Notes under the pieces: generated by a model | Seen by the model: the letters and a program-made list of their open reading frames with translations, nothing else | Told to the model about the DNA's origin: nothing | Database searches by the model: none | Translations under genes and position numbers: made by a program | Shown: positions 9,501 to 17,657 of the stretch, one piece after another | How the letters are laid out: every line of letters starts with the position of its first letter | Numbering within the stretch: the first letter of the stretch is position 1 | Source of the DNA: Flavobacterium succinicans | GTDB lineage: Bacteria; Bacteroidota; Bacteroidia; Flavobacteriales; Flavobacteriaceae | NCBI RefSeq assembly: GCF_001662485.1 | Contig: NZ_JMTM01000046.1 | Location: 186,001-250,000, forward strand | Reading direction: 5' to 3' | Length of the DNA stretch: 64,000 nucleotides

Positions 9501-11076
9501 ATCTTTGGCTGGTTTTACCAAAGGTGAGGCCGACGTTTTGCGTAAAGCAATGGGTAAAAAGCAAAAAGACGTTTTGGACAAAATGAAGCCGAAGTTTGTG
9601 GAGCAAGCAGCTGCCAAAGGTCATGATGCAACGGTTTTGGAGAAGATTTGGAAAGACTGGGAAGCTTTTGCGAGTTATGCGTTTAATAAATCCCACTCTA
9701 CTTGTTATGCTTGGATTGCCTATCAAACGGCTTATTTGAAAGCGCATTATCCAGCAGAATATATGGCTGCGGTACTGTCAAATAATATGAATGATATCAA
9801 GCAAGTGTCGTTTTTCATGGAAGAGTGTAAGCGTATGGGATTGCAAGTTTTGGGTCCTGATGTTAATGAGTCTTTCTATAAATTTACTGTAAATGAAGAT
9901 TACGCCGTTCGTTTTGGAATGGGAGCTATCAAAGGAGTAGGTTCTGGTGCTGTGGCTACGATTGTAGAAAACAGAAAAGACGGTAAATACAAATCCATTT
10001 TTGATTTGGCCAAACGTATCGATTTGAGAGCGGCCAATAAAAAGGCAATCGAGAATTTAGCTTTGGCAGGAGGATTCGATTCGTTTGAAGGCACTACAAG
10101 AGCGCAATATTTTCATGATGATGGCGATGGTATTACTTTTTATGAAAAAGCCATGCGTTATGGAGCGAAATATCAAGAGAATGAGAATTCCTCCCAAGTG
10201 AGTTTGTTTGGGGAAACTAGCGAAGTCCAAATCGCTGAACCCGTTGTGCCGCCTTGCGAGGATTGGAGCACGATGGAGAAATTAGCCAAAGAGAAAGAGG
10301 TTGTCGGTATCTATATTTCTGGTCATCCATTGGATGATTATAAATTTGAAATGAAATACTTCTGTAATGTTAGGCTAGAAGCACTCAAAAATTTAGAGCA
10401 ACATGTTGGAAAGAACTTGACGTTTGCTGGTATCATTAATAATGTGCAACATCGCGTGGCGAAAAACGGAAAAGGCTGGGGGATGTTTACCCTAGAAGGT
10501 TATGATGAAAATTTTGAGTTTCGAATTTTCGGAGAAGAATACCTGAAGTTTCGTCATTTCTTCATTCAGAACAATTTTACTTACATCAAAATAATGGTTA
10601 AAGAAGGTTGGGTGAATCAAGAAACTGGCAAAAAAGCTGAACCAAGAATTCAGTTTGTTGAGGTAAAACAATTACAAGATGTGTTGGAGGCATATGCTAA
10701 AAAGCTTGTCTTGTTGCTGAATATTAGGGATATCGAACCTGAGTTTATCTATAAATTGAACGAATTGTTTCAGCAAAACAAAGGAGAACATACGGTTAAT
10801 TTTGAAGTAATGGAGTTAGAACGAGTGCGTCGTATGGTAGAAAGGACAACTGCAATAGAGGAAATAGAAGATGCTGATTTTGTAGATACTAATGAAACAG
10901 ATGAAGTAGAAAATCTCGAAAATCCTATAGTCAATTCTACAACCAAAGTAGAGGAAATAGAAGAAATTAAGGTCGTAACCAAATTGGCGATGCCAAGCCG
11001 AAAAGTGAAAATAAAAATTTCGAATGAGCTTTTGTTTGAGTTGGAAAAAATGCAAATTAACTTCAAATTGAATTAA
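6532..11076 (+). CDS. dnaE: DNA polymerase III alpha subunit with fused 3'-5' exonuclease
   Basis: The replicative DNA polymerase, 1514 residues. Residues 1-180 are a DnaQ-type DEDDh proofreading exonuclease: D6 and E8 in FDTETTG, D105 in VGFDVN, H170 and D175 in HNATADVE. A PHP domain begins near 262 (HLHNHTQFSVL). The family C polymerase core carries catalytic aspartates D689 and D691 in PDIDIDF and D861 in LLKMDFLGL. An OB-fold domain lies near 1300-1375, and an acidic, low-complexity tail near 1440-1480 precedes a short C-terminal piece. The exonuclease fusion is known from Bacteroidota DnaE and resembles PolC in concept but not in domain order. It is monocistronic, divergent from the leu operon. 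Confidence 0.97.
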   Translation: MYLIFDTETTGLPKRWGAPLSDTDNWPRCIQIAWQLHDDMGNLVEHQDYLVQPEGFNIPYDAERIHGISTELAQAEGIPLAEVLEKFNIALGKAKFIVGQNVGFDVNIMGCEFYRLGVASPMGEMPILDTCTEVTASLLKLPGGRGGKFKLPTLTELHQYLFDQPFAEAHNATADVEATTRCFLELIRKEVFTKEELEVEPIYFKEFQSKNPDPFPLIGLKHINLKKASDAIREQLIASGVVTDAPILTETEKKDFSAAAFAHLHNHTQFSVLQSTIAIGGLVSATAKNNFPAVAMTDTGNMMGAFHFVSAVMNHNKSASAKNKALVESGEEPTETEIKPIVGCEFNICDNHLDKTKKDNGYQVVLLAKNKKGYHNLAKMASIAYTAGFYYVPRIDRAVVEQYKEDIMVLSGNLYGEIPSKILNVGENQAEEALLWWKAQFGDDLYLEIMRHNQEDENRVNKTLIEFSQRHKVKLIATNNTYYLNKEDANAHDILLCVKDGEKQATPIGRGRGYRYGLPNQEYYYKSGEEMKKLFADLPDAIINIQEIVDKVEIYSLYRDVLLPKYDIPQEFVVAEDEADGGVRGENAYLRHLTMEGAKRRYGEITESIQERLDFELLTISNSGYPGYFLIVQDFIAEARKMDVSVGPGRGSAAGSAVAYCLGITNIDPIKYDLLFERFLNPDRVSMPDIDIDFDDEGRGRVMDYVINKYGANQVAQIITYGKMATKSAIRDTARVLDLPLFEADRIAKLIPGMMPSKWNLARFISEKEEDVKKALRSDEFDAVKELISIANGGDLAGETIQQAKILEGSMRNTGIHACGVIITPSDITNYVPVTTAKDSDLYVTQFDNSVAESAGLLKMDFLGLKTLTLIKDTVKLVKYRTGIQLDPDTFPIDDVKTYELFQRGETVGIFQYESPGMQKYMKDLKPTVFGDLIAMNALYRPGPLEYIPSFVRRKNGEEEIKYDLEACAEYLSETYGITVYQEQVMLLSQSLAGFTKGEADVLRKAMGKKQKDVLDKMKPKFVEQAAAKGHDATVLEKIWKDWEAFASYAFNKSHSTCYAWIAYQTAYLKAHYPAEYMAAVLSNNMNDIKQVSFFMEECKRMGLQVLGPDVNESFYKFTVNEDYAVRFGMGAIKGVGSGAVATIVENRKDGKYKSIFDLAKRIDLRAANKKAIENLALAGGFDSFEGTTRAQYFHDDGDGITFYEKAMRYGAKYQENENSSQVSLFGETSEVQIAEPVVPPCEDWSTMEKLAKEKEVVGIYISGHPLDDYKFEMKYFCNVRLEALKNLEQHVGKNLTFAGIINNVQHRVAKNGKGWGMFTLEGYDENFEFRIFGEEYLKFRHFFIQNNFTYIKIMVKEGWVNQETGKKAEPRIQFVEVKQLQDVLEAYAKKLVLLLNIRDIEPEFIYKLNELFQQNKGEHTVNFEVMELERVRRMVERTTAIEEIEDADFVDTNETDEVENLENPIVNSTTKVEEIEEIKVVTKLAMPSRKVKIKISNELLFELEKMQINFKLN

Positions 11077-11198
11077 TTTTTGGTGTTAAAAAAATAGTAT
11101 ATTCCTGTTAATTTAACATTAATAAAAATGATTAATAATTAATTTCTTAAATTAAATATCAAGAAAACGTTTTCGGAGATACTGAGTTTGTTGGCAAC

Positions 11199-11228
11199 TT
11201 TGCAATGTTGTAAATTATTATAAGTTTG
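11199..11228 (+). promoter_or_regulatory. promoter of the outer membrane beta-barrel gene
   Basis: TTTG at 11199-11202, an 18-base spacer and TAAGTTTG at 11221-11228 match the Bacteroidota sigma-A type promoter. Transcription would begin about 11232, giving a 20-base leader. A perfect palindrome gaaaacgttttc lies upstream at 11163-11174. Confidence 0.7.
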
Positions 11229-11251
11229 CAGCGTTAAACAAAATCAATATT

Positions 11252-12175
11252 ATGAAAAAGAATCTATTTTTATTAGGATTCGTTTTGATGGCCACTTCTA
11301 TGATGGCGCAAACCGAAAAAAGCGAGAGTTGGTATTTTAAAATTGGCGGGTCTTATTTTATCCAAACTGCGGCTACTGAATTTCCAATTGTGTCAGGGCA
11401 ATTGCCAAACAGAGATGTCTATGCAGCTAATGGAACTACTTTGATTTCAAGAGAGACTATTACAGGTTCTTTTGGGGAAGGTTTTCGTTATGGTGGAAAT
11501 GTAGGATACCGTTTTACTACTCGTTTAGGGGTAGAAATGGGGATTAACTACTATAACAGTAAAGATAAAACGATGGTTGAAACTACAAACAGATTAGTGG
11601 CAGCCGGCCCTACTTTTGTTACGGGTAATGCTGTAGGTCAAATTAGTGCTTTGGATTTAGCGCCTGCACTAGTTTTGTTTTTAGGGGAGGTAAAAGGATT
11701 TGAGCCTTATTCTAAAGTTGGAGTTATTGTTCCGGTTCATGGTGATTTGACTATTGAAACTAATCGTACCTATACAAATCCACTTGGAGTAACTAAGACC
11801 TATGCTAAAGATGTAGTGAAGCCAAATCCTACGGTTGGTTTTATGGCTGCGGTAGGTACATCATATAAGTTAGGTAAAAAATTATCTGCTTTTGCTGAGG
11901 TAGAGTACCGTAACTTTACAGTTCATGGTAAAACTAAAGAAACAGAAGTGTATAAAGAAAATGGCGTTGACAAATTGGATACACCAACTGCCTTTAGAGC
12001 GGACGCTTCTTACTCTGCAAAACATGTGAATTATGTGGAAAAGTTAACTTCTTCTTCTAATAGTAAAGTAACTAATGCTGCTGGTTTTGATGCTACAAAA
12101 GCTACAGACGATATTAGTTCATACGTTGGAATTAGTGGTTTAGGGTTAACTTTAGGCTTGAAATACAGTTTGTAA
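11252..12175 (+). CDS. outer membrane beta-barrel protein
   Basis: A 307-residue exported protein. Residues 1-20 form a signal peptide ending in MMAQ. The rest alternates short amphipathic strands and ends in LGLTLGLKYSL, a C-terminal strand typical of outer membrane barrels. FRYGGNVGYRFTTRLGVEMG and AFAEVEYRNFTVHG are recognisable barrel-strand pairs. It resembles the OmpW/OMP_b-brl class; the cargo or function cannot be told. It has its own promoter and terminator and so is a single-gene unit. Confidence 0.8.
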   Translation: MKKNLFLLGFVLMATSMMAQTEKSESWYFKIGGSYFIQTAATEFPIVSGQLPNRDVYAANGTTLISRETITGSFGEGFRYGGNVGYRFTTRLGVEMGINYYNSKDKTMVETTNRLVAAGPTFVTGNAVGQISALDLAPALVLFLGEVKGFEPYSKVGVIVPVHGDLTIETNRTYTNPLGVTKTYAKDVVKPNPTVGFMAAVGTSYKLGKKLSAFAEVEYRNFTVHGKTKETEVYKENGVDKLDTPTAFRADASYSAKHVNYVEKLTSSSNSKVTNAAGFDATKATDDISSYVGISGLGLTLGLKYSL

Positions 12176-12200
12176 TCCTACTCAGGAATCTATTAAAAGG

Positions 12201-12237
12201 AAAAGAGTTGCTCAGAAATAGGGCAGCTCTTTTTTTT
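12201..12237 (+). terminator. terminator after the beta-barrel gene
   Basis: A 13-bp stem with two G-U pairs (12201-12213 with 12221-12233, loop agaaata) runs into eight or more T. It is a classic intrinsic terminator. Confidence 0.85.
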
Positions 12238-12287
12238 GGAAATAAGCACAAACAATGGAATGATAGCCAAAACTAATTTGTAGATGC

Positions 12288-12317
12288 TTTGGGATTGGTT
12301 TTTAATTCCTAAATTTG
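12288..12317 (+). promoter_or_regulatory. trxA promoter
   Basis: TTTG at 12288-12291, an 18-base spacer and TAAATTTG at 12310-12317 form an excellent Bacteroidota promoter, giving a leader of roughly 60 bases before the trxA ATG. Confidence 0.75.
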
Positions 12318-12385
12318 AGCCTTATTAAAAAAAATAGCAACCGATACCCAAATCATAGAGGAGGGTTCATTTAAACAAATAGAAA

Positions 12386-12703
12386 ATGGCTTTAGCAATA
12401 ACAGATGCTACTTTTGAAGAAGTAGTTTTAAAATCAGACAAACCGGTAATGGTTGATTTTTGGGCAGCGTGGTGTGGACCTTGTAGAATGGTTGGACCAA
12501 TCATTGATGAATTAAGCAATGAATACGAAGGAAAAGTAGTGGTAGGAAAAGTAGATGTTGATGCTAATCAAGAATTTGCTGCAAAATACGGAGTTCGTAA
12601 CATTCCAACAGTATTGGTTTTCCATAACGGAGAAGTAGTAGGTAAGCAAGTTGGTGTGGCTCCAAAACAAACCTATGCAGATAGTTTAGATGCTTTGTTG
12701 TAA
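12386..12703 (+). CDS. trxA: thioredoxin
   Basis: A 105-residue cytoplasmic disulfide reductase, full length and without signal peptide. The active site is WCGPC with C30 and C33, preceded by MVDFWAAW, and the cis-proline loop is NIPTVLVF near residue 73. It receives electrons from thioredoxin reductase (not in the window) and reduces ribonucleotide reductase and other proteins. It has its own promoter and terminator. Confidence 0.97.
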   Translation: MALAITDATFEEVVLKSDKPVMVDFWAAWCGPCRMVGPIIDELSNEYEGKVVVGKVDVDANQEFAAKYGVRNIPTVLVFHNGEVVGKQVGVAPKQTYADSLDALL

Positions 12704-12725
12704 TCTAACGATTAAGATATAAATG

Positions 12726-12754
12726 AAGGTTTGGCGAAAGTCAAGCCTTTTTTT
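12726..12754 (+). terminator. trxA terminator
   Basis: A 10-bp stem (12726-12735 with 12740-12749, two G-U pairs) with a GAAA tetraloop is followed by seven T. Confidence 0.85.
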
Positions 12755-12804
12755 GTATCCAAAAAGAAGTGTGTATTGCTTCCAAAAGGGCGCTGTGTGT
12801 CTCT

Positions 12805-12874
12805 CTAGCCCTGATGGGAGTGGCATCCTGTGGCGCTGGGGTTCAGCGCGACAGATATAACGGACAGCAGGAGC
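12805..12874 (-). repeat. hairpin repeat, family B, copy 1
   Basis: Reverse-complement orientation copy of a roughly 75-bp element also found at 19119-19194 and 57144-57221. Read on the minus strand it has a stem CTGTCGCGCTG / CAGCGCCACAG around GAACCCC, then GGATGCC and CCCATCAGGGCTAG. The stem bases differ from the other copies but remain paired. It lies in the gap between trxA and the DUF58 gene. Confidence 0.85.
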
Positions 12875-12947
12875 ATTGGTGGCAAAATAAGCCTTTGTTT
12901 CTGCTTCAAAAAATGAATTGAACGTTGATTTTTGATATATTTGAAAG

Positions 12948-13886
12948 ATGAAGATGGAATCACAAATAGATAAAATAAGCCGATTTCAGCATTTGGAATT
13001 GCTGGCCAATCAGGTAGTAGAAGGCTTTATTTCGGGTATGCATAAAAGCCCGTTTCATGGTTTTTCGGCAGAGTTTTCGGAACATAAAGTGTATAATGCG
13101 GGAGAGAGTACCAAGCACATGGATTGGAAATTGTATGCTAAGACGGATCGGTTGTATACTAAACGGTACGAGGAAGAGACGAATATGCGTTGTCATATAA
13201 TTATTGATAATTCGTCGTCTATGCATTATCCGAAACTAACAAGCGGCCAGTTGTTTTATGAAAATAAAATTGGCTTCTCGGTCTTAGCTTCAGCGGTTTT
13301 GATGAATATTTTGAAAAAGCAACGTGATGCGGTGGGCTTGAGTGTTTTTTCGGATCAATACGAATATTATGCTCCTGAGAAAGGAAGTGATCGCCATCAT
13401 AGAATGTTGTTAAATACACTCGAAAATTTGCTCGAAAATCAAACGCCTAAGAAAACAACAGACACTGTTACGTATTTGCATCAAATAGCGGAGAAAATGC
13501 ACCGTAGATCGATGATATTGCTTTTTACGGATATGTTCCAGTCGGATGAGGTAACTACGTCAGAGGAGAAGTTATTTGCGGCCTTGCAACATTTGAGGCA
13601 TAATAAGCATAAAGTGGTTCTTTTCCATGTTATGGATTATAAAACAGAGTTGAATTTTGACTTCGATTCGGCTCCAAAAAGGTTCGTAGATTTAGAATCA
13701 GGAGAAGAAATTGCTGTTTTTGCCGATACTATTAAAGAATCTTACGAGAAAAAGATGCAAGAATACTTTGAAAAAGTAGCAATGACGTGTGCGCAGAACA
13801 AGATTAAGTATATTCCAGTGAGTGTAGGTGAAAATTTTGAAAAAATTTTAACCACCTATTTGATTGAAAAACAAAACTTTGGGTAA
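12948..13886 (+). CDS. DUF58 domain-containing protein
   Basis: A 312-residue cytoplasmic protein. The DUF58 core shows as AGESTKHMDWKLYAKTDRLY near residues 51-70. It is followed by a von Willebrand A-like fold whose metal site DxSxS is D87, S89, S91 in IIIDNSSSMHY. Such proteins usually act with MoxR ATPases in protein maturation or stress response, but no moxR gene is next to it here. The ATG at 12954 (MESQ) is an alternative start six bases on. A -7-like box TATATTTG at 12936-12943 sits too close to the ATG for a normal leader. Confidence 0.88.
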   Translation: MKMESQIDKISRFQHLELLANQVVEGFISGMHKSPFHGFSAEFSEHKVYNAGESTKHMDWKLYAKTDRLYTKRYEEETNMRCHIIIDNSSSMHYPKLTSGQLFYENKIGFSVLASAVLMNILKKQRDAVGLSVFSDQYEYYAPEKGSDRHHRMLLNTLENLLENQTPKKTTDTVTYLHQIAEKMHRRSMILLFTDMFQSDEVTTSEEKLFAALQHLRHNKHKVVLFHVMDYKTELNFDFDSAPKRFVDLESGEEIAVFADTIKESYEKKMQEYFEKVAMTCAQNKIKYIPVSVGENFEKILTTYLIEKQNFG

Positions 13887-13924
13887 TAATCGTTATTTTT
13901 ATTGAAAATTTTTTTCAAAAACGC

Positions 13925-13954
13925 TTGGAAAACTAGAAATCTGTTGTATCTTTG
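13925..13954 (+). promoter_or_regulatory. tRNA-Asp promoter
   Basis: TTG at 13925-13927, a 19-base spacer and TATCTTTG at 13947-13954 match the Bacteroidota consensus exactly. The tRNA begins 19 bases after the -7 box. Confidence 0.8.
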
Positions 13955-13972
13955 CCACCGCAATAACGCAGA

Positions 13973-14046
13973 GGTTTGGTAGTTCAGTTGGTTAGAATAC
14001 ATGCCTGTCACGCATGGGGTCGCGGGTTCGAGTCCCGTCCAGACCG
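13973..14046 (+). tRNA. tRNA-Asp (anticodon GTC)
   Basis: A full cloverleaf. The acceptor stem GGTTTGG pairs with CCAGACC (one T-G), the anticodon stem CATGC/GCATG encloses loop CTGTCAC with anticodon GTC, and the T-arm is CGGGTTCGAGTCCCG. The discriminator base is G at 14046, as expected for aspartate. CCA is not encoded. It has its own promoter and terminator. Confidence 0.97.
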
Positions 14047-14057
14047 CAATATTGGGG

Positions 14058-14086
14058 AAAGCACTTCAGAAATGAAGTGCTTTTTT
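14058..14086 (+). terminator. tRNA-Asp terminator
   Basis: A perfect 11-bp stem aaagcacttca / tgaagtgcttt with a GAAA tetraloop at 14069-14072 runs into six T. Confidence 0.9.
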
Positions 14087-14122
14087 GCCCAAATACGGTA
14101 CCTAAAATTAGTTGTGTTGTTT

Positions 14123-14481
14123 GCTACGACTTTGTAACTCGTAGCGCGGTTTAGTAGTTAGACCAATGAAAAGCTTTTCGCCTCGGCGAATGGCTTTTTT
14201 GATTTTAGGGCGTTTTGTGTTTTTCTAAATCTACTCCAAAATTCGGGATCAAGTTCAGAAGTTATGAATACTGATTCTGTTTTTTTTTTTTTTGAATTCT
14301 TTTTTTTAAAATATTTTTGAAATCAAAATTTGAATAGACATCTATTCAAACAAAAAAAAAGATTTTTATTTTTCTACTAACAAAAAAGTATTACATTTAA
14401 CACTTCAACGATAAAACATTACACTTTATCTATTATTTGGAATATTTCACATAACTAAACCCGTTTTGAATTAAACTATTA
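14123..14481. other. gap with two palindromes, then AT-rich sequence
   Basis: No gene is seen. A 7-bp inverted repeat gctacga / tcgtagc lies at 14123-14145. A second terminator-like hairpin at 14169-14200 pairs aaaagc with gctttt around ttcgc-ctcg-gcgaa and ends in six T. After about 14270 the sequence is almost pure A and T up to the next gene and presumably holds its promoter, although no clear consensus is seen. Confidence 0.55.
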
Positions 14482-15048
14482 ATGAGTAATCTAGTAAGCC
14501 ATTTTAAAAATTTAATCTCCAATGATTTGTTTTTGAGGATGTCTGTTTATTTAGATGAAAAAGATGCTTCGTTAAGAAAAGCTATCGAGACGAGTATTTG
14601 TACGGTGTTAGTTGGTGTGGAAAAAAGCATTGATTTTCAAGGTATTTTGTGTTCATTAGAAGAATTAGATGTGGTTGATGAGCAAGGAATGGATGGTTTA
14701 CATTCAAATGGAATGTCGTTTTCGTCGGGGCAATTATTCTTGGACAAGCTTTTTTCGTCAAAAAAAGATAGAATTTATGAAATGATTTCAAATGAAGTTT
14801 GTGTAAAAAGTGAAACAGCTCGAGCGATTTTGAATTTAGTTGCAATGGTGATATTGGCTAATTTAAAAAAAGAGCCACCAAAAAATTTAAGGTCACTTTT
14901 GGAGTCCCAATCCCATACTTTGTATGGGTATCTGCCAAGAGGTGTAAAACTTATTTTGGGGATCCCAAATGTTGACTATGGGTCAATACATTTAAACGAA
15001 AAGGAACGTACTTTTTTTAGTTTTTCGTTTTTTCGTTCAAAAAGATAA
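14482..15048 (+). CDS. DUF937-like protein
   Basis: A 188-residue protein with no signal peptide or membrane segment. The region from about 75 to 130, with GQLFLDKLFSSKKDRIYEMI followed by SETARAILNLVAMVILANL, resembles the tandem helical DUF937 repeat seen in Flavobacterium proteins that carry a C-terminal OmpA domain. Here the OmpA part is absent and the C-terminus is instead a short basic tail (FFSFSFFRSKR). The family has no known biochemical function. Assignment rests on pattern resemblance only. Confidence 0.55.
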   Translation: MSNLVSHFKNLISNDLFLRMSVYLDEKDASLRKAIETSICTVLVGVEKSIDFQGILCSLEELDVVDEQGMDGLHSNGMSFSSGQLFLDKLFSSKKDRIYEMISNEVCVKSETARAILNLVAMVILANLKKEPPKNLRSLLESQSHTLYGYLPRGVKLILGIPNVDYGSIHLNEKERTFFSFSFFRSKR

Positions 15049-15100
15049 TAATTTTATCAATATAGGTTTCTGATTTGTAGTTAATTATAGTAACCATTGG

Positions 15101-15130
15101 AGGGATGTTGAGTGATTCAACATCCCTTTT
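15101..15130 (+). terminator. terminator after the DUF937-like gene
   Basis: A perfect 11-bp stem agggatgttga / tcaacatccct with a 5-base loop, followed by TTTT. It lies between convergent genes. Confidence 0.8.
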
Positions 15131-15150
15131 GTTGTACATGGAATAAAGAT

Positions 15151-15840
15151 TTATTGTAATGTTTGAATGAATTTTGATAATTCAATAATACTACTCTCAT
15201 CATCAAAATCAATTCTGTTGTTTTTGAAATAGATATTTATTGCTTCTTTTTTATCAGGAAATAGCTCAAGTATTCCCTTTTTGTGTTTAGAAATTTGTGT
15301 TATTTTTTTATTGCTTAATTTCCAATAATATTCAGGTTTTAATTTTATGAATTTGGCAGGGGAGGTCTCCTGATAAGAACTCGTTGGCTCTTTTGCATTT
15401 TGAAGCTTTACTTGATTTTTTTTGTAAACTTCAATTTCTTTGGTTTCCAAAATTTGCGTCAAGTAGCCGAAAATTTCTACTTCATTTCTAATGTATCTTA
15501 ATAACTTTATTTTGTTTGCTTTTCCTATGGGAGTTATAGTTAAGTAAGGATCAGACTTAGTTAAATTATAGTTTTTCAAATTGTCAAATTGAACTTCAAT
15601 GATGTCATTTAAAATATTATATCGAATTAAAATTTTTTCTGGGACACCTGAAATTTCAGCAAGAACAAAATTATCATCAAGATAAGGTGAACCTTCAATT
15701 TTCTTCAAGTTCAAGTTATTATAGTCAGGATTTCGAAATAATGCTCCCGGGGAGGTTAGTTCTATTCTATGAACTTCAAATTGTGCAGTTGTGATACAAT
15801 AAGTCAAGGTAGCTAGTGCAGTTAAAATCTTTTTTTTCAT
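15151..15840 (-). CDS. hypothetical exported protein
   Basis: Begins at the ATG at 15840, which gives a clean signal peptide (MKKKILTALATLTYCITTAQ, about 20 residues). An upstream in-frame ATG at 15861 would overlap the preceding gene by 14 bases and spoil the signal peptide. The mature part of about 210 residues is rich in Lys, Ile and Asn and shows GSPYLDDNFVLAEISG and a C-terminal KFIQTLQ helix. I recognise no family. It is likely co-transcribed with the DUF885 gene 7 bp upstream. Confidence 0.75.
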   Translation of the reverse strand: MKKKILTALATLTYCITTAQFEVHRIELTSPGALFRNPDYNNLNLKKIEGSPYLDDNFVLAEISGVPEKILIRYNILNDIIEVQFDNLKNYNLTKSDPYLTITPIGKANKIKLLRYIRNEVEIFGYLTQILETKEIEVYKKNQVKLQNAKEPTSSYQETSPAKFIKLKPEYYWKLSNKKITQISKHKKGILELFPDKKEAINIYFKNNRIDFDDESSIIELSKFIQTLQ

Positions 15841-15847
15841 AACAAAA

Positions 15848-17608
15848 CTATTTTTTTTCAATCCAATGATTAATTTTTGTCTCTAATAATGCCAAAGGCA
15901 AACAACCGGATTCTAATACTTTTTCGTGGTATTTTTTAATATCAAAAGCGCTGCCCAACTTGGTTTTTGCTTTTTCTCGAAGCTCCATAATTTTAAGTTG
16001 TCCCATTTTATAGGAGAGCGCTTGACCCGGAATGGCCATGTAACGTTCTATTTCAGGGATAATACTGGCTTCACTTTCGGCTTCGTTTCCTAGAGAATAT
16101 TCGATGGCTTGTTCTCTGGTCCAGCCTTTGCTGTGTAATCCTGTATCGACCACCAAACGGATAGCACGATGCATTTCGTTGCTTAACATCCCGAAATACT
16201 GATAAGGGTCTTGGTATAATCCCAATTCTTTGCCTAAACTTTCGGTATATAAAGCCCAGCCTTCGCCATAAGCGCCAAACCAATTGAATTTTCTGAAATC
16301 AGGCAAATTTGCATTTTCTTGTTGTAATGAAACCTGGAAATGATGCCCAGGGATAGCTTCGTGTAAAAATAAATCTTCGTCGCCATACATGTTGTAGCTT
16401 TTAACGTCTGGAATGGGAACGTAAAAAATTCCTGGACGGCTACCATCGGCTGTACCTTGATTGTATTCGGCGCTAGCGGTTTTTTCACGAAATGCTTCGG
16501 TTCTTCTTACTTCAAATTTGGTTTTGGGTTGTAATGAGAATAACTGATTGACTTTCGGTTCAATTACCTTATGAATACGATTAAAATTGACAATCACTTG
16601 TTCAGGCTTAGTAAAAGGCATCAACTCTTTTTTGTTTCGCACTTCATCAAAAAAAGCCAATAAACTTCCTTTGAAACCTACTTGGGCTTTTACTTTTTCC
16701 ATTTCACTTCGAATGCGGGCTACTTCTTTGAGTCCCAATTCATGAATGGCTTCTGGAGTGGTGGTCGTAGTGGTCCACTGCTTTGCGTAACTTGAGTATA
16801 ATTGCTTGCCAAATGGCAGACTGCCAATTCCACTTGAATTTCTAGATGCGGGTAGGTATTCCGTTTTCAAGAAAGTACTCATTTTTTGATACTTCGGAAT
16901 CAGTTTTGTGGTAATAACCGCGCTGTATTTGTTGGCAATGTCTTGTTTTGTTGCTGCTGAAATAGTTGTAGGCATCAGTTTCACCGCAGAATAAAATAGA
17001 TTGTCCTCGACTTTGGCTGTTGGCATTTGTTCAAATTGTGGAATCATTTTTAGGGTTAAGGCTTTGGGAAGCACCGCACCTTCTTTGATTCCTTTTTTCA
17101 TATATACCATAGCGGAGTCGATCCATTGGCTGTACAATTCCATTCTTTTTAAGAAGTTGGTGTAGTCTTTTTCGGTTTTAAAAGGTTGTGCGCCAGTGCC
17201 GCCAGCCATTTGTCCGATTGTTAAATGGGTGCCTTCAAACTGATTCATAGGCATTAAATTAGTAGGGTATTGTAGCATTTCCTTGCCCATAGCAATTTCC
17301 CAATTTATGATTTTATAGCTGTTAAGCTCTTCTTCAGAAAGGGTTGTTGTGTCTATCGTGCTTAATGCTGTTTCGTACTTTTCATAAAAAGCTTCTTGCT
17401 TTTTTCTGTACGAATCCGTCATTTCAAACTGTAGTTGGTCGTTGTATTCGTTTTGACCATTTTGTGTGGCGCCAAGCGGATTCAAGACATTTTTGTCGTC
17501 AAAGTAGCTCTTGGTTAGAGCGGTAAAATCGGTTGAGTTTGCTTCTTTTTTACAGCTAATTAAAAATACAGTTAGCGTAAAAGTTAAAAGGAATAGGTTT
17601 CTTTTCAT
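15848..17608 (-). CDS. DUF885 family lipoprotein, probable metallopeptidase
   Basis: A 586-residue protein with a lipoprotein signal (MKRNLFLLTFTLTVFLISC, lipid cysteine about residue 19), so anchored in the envelope. The DUF885 core carries HEAIPGHHFQ at residues 416-425, an HExxxGHH-like zinc-binding motif, and ends with the conserved GQALSYKMGQLKIMELR segment. DUF885 proteins are thought to be zinc carboxypeptidase-like enzymes. Full length for the family. The substrate is unknown. Confidence 0.9.
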   Translation of the reverse strand: MKRNLFLLTFTLTVFLISCKKEANSTDFTALTKSYFDDKNVLNPLGATQNGQNEYNDQLQFEMTDSYRKKQEAFYEKYETALSTIDTTTLSEEELNSYKIINWEIAMGKEMLQYPTNLMPMNQFEGTHLTIGQMAGGTGAQPFKTEKDYTNFLKRMELYSQWIDSAMVYMKKGIKEGAVLPKALTLKMIPQFEQMPTAKVEDNLFYSAVKLMPTTISAATKQDIANKYSAVITTKLIPKYQKMSTFLKTEYLPASRNSSGIGSLPFGKQLYSSYAKQWTTTTTTPEAIHELGLKEVARIRSEMEKVKAQVGFKGSLLAFFDEVRNKKELMPFTKPEQVIVNFNRIHKVIEPKVNQLFSLQPKTKFEVRRTEAFREKTASAEYNQGTADGSRPGIFYVPIPDVKSYNMYGDEDLFLHEAIPGHHFQVSLQQENANLPDFRKFNWFGAYGEGWALYTESLGKELGLYQDPYQYFGMLSNEMHRAIRLVVDTGLHSKGWTREQAIEYSLGNEAESEASIIPEIERYMAIPGQALSYKMGQLKIMELREKAKTKLGSAFDIKKYHEKVLESGCLPLALLETKINHWIEKK

Positions 17609-17657
17609 TTTGATTAGTTTAGAACAACCGTAAAGCTACTTTATTTTTTTGTAAAAA

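Noticed and set aside
7273..11066. Several antisense open frames within dnaE
   Set aside because: They lie wholly inside the strong dnaE coding frame and show no domains or start signals.
11163..11174. gaaaacgttttc as a LacI-type operator upstream of the beta-barrel gene
   Set aside because: Perfect 12-bp palindromes are expected by chance several times in a window this size, and no regulator or sugar gene is adjacent.
12936..12954. Leaderless transcript of the DUF58 gene from a TATATTTG box
   Set aside because: The box is only 4 bases before the ATG and no TTG lies at 17-20 bases upstream (the nearest spacer is 15), so it is more likely chance in AT-rich DNA.
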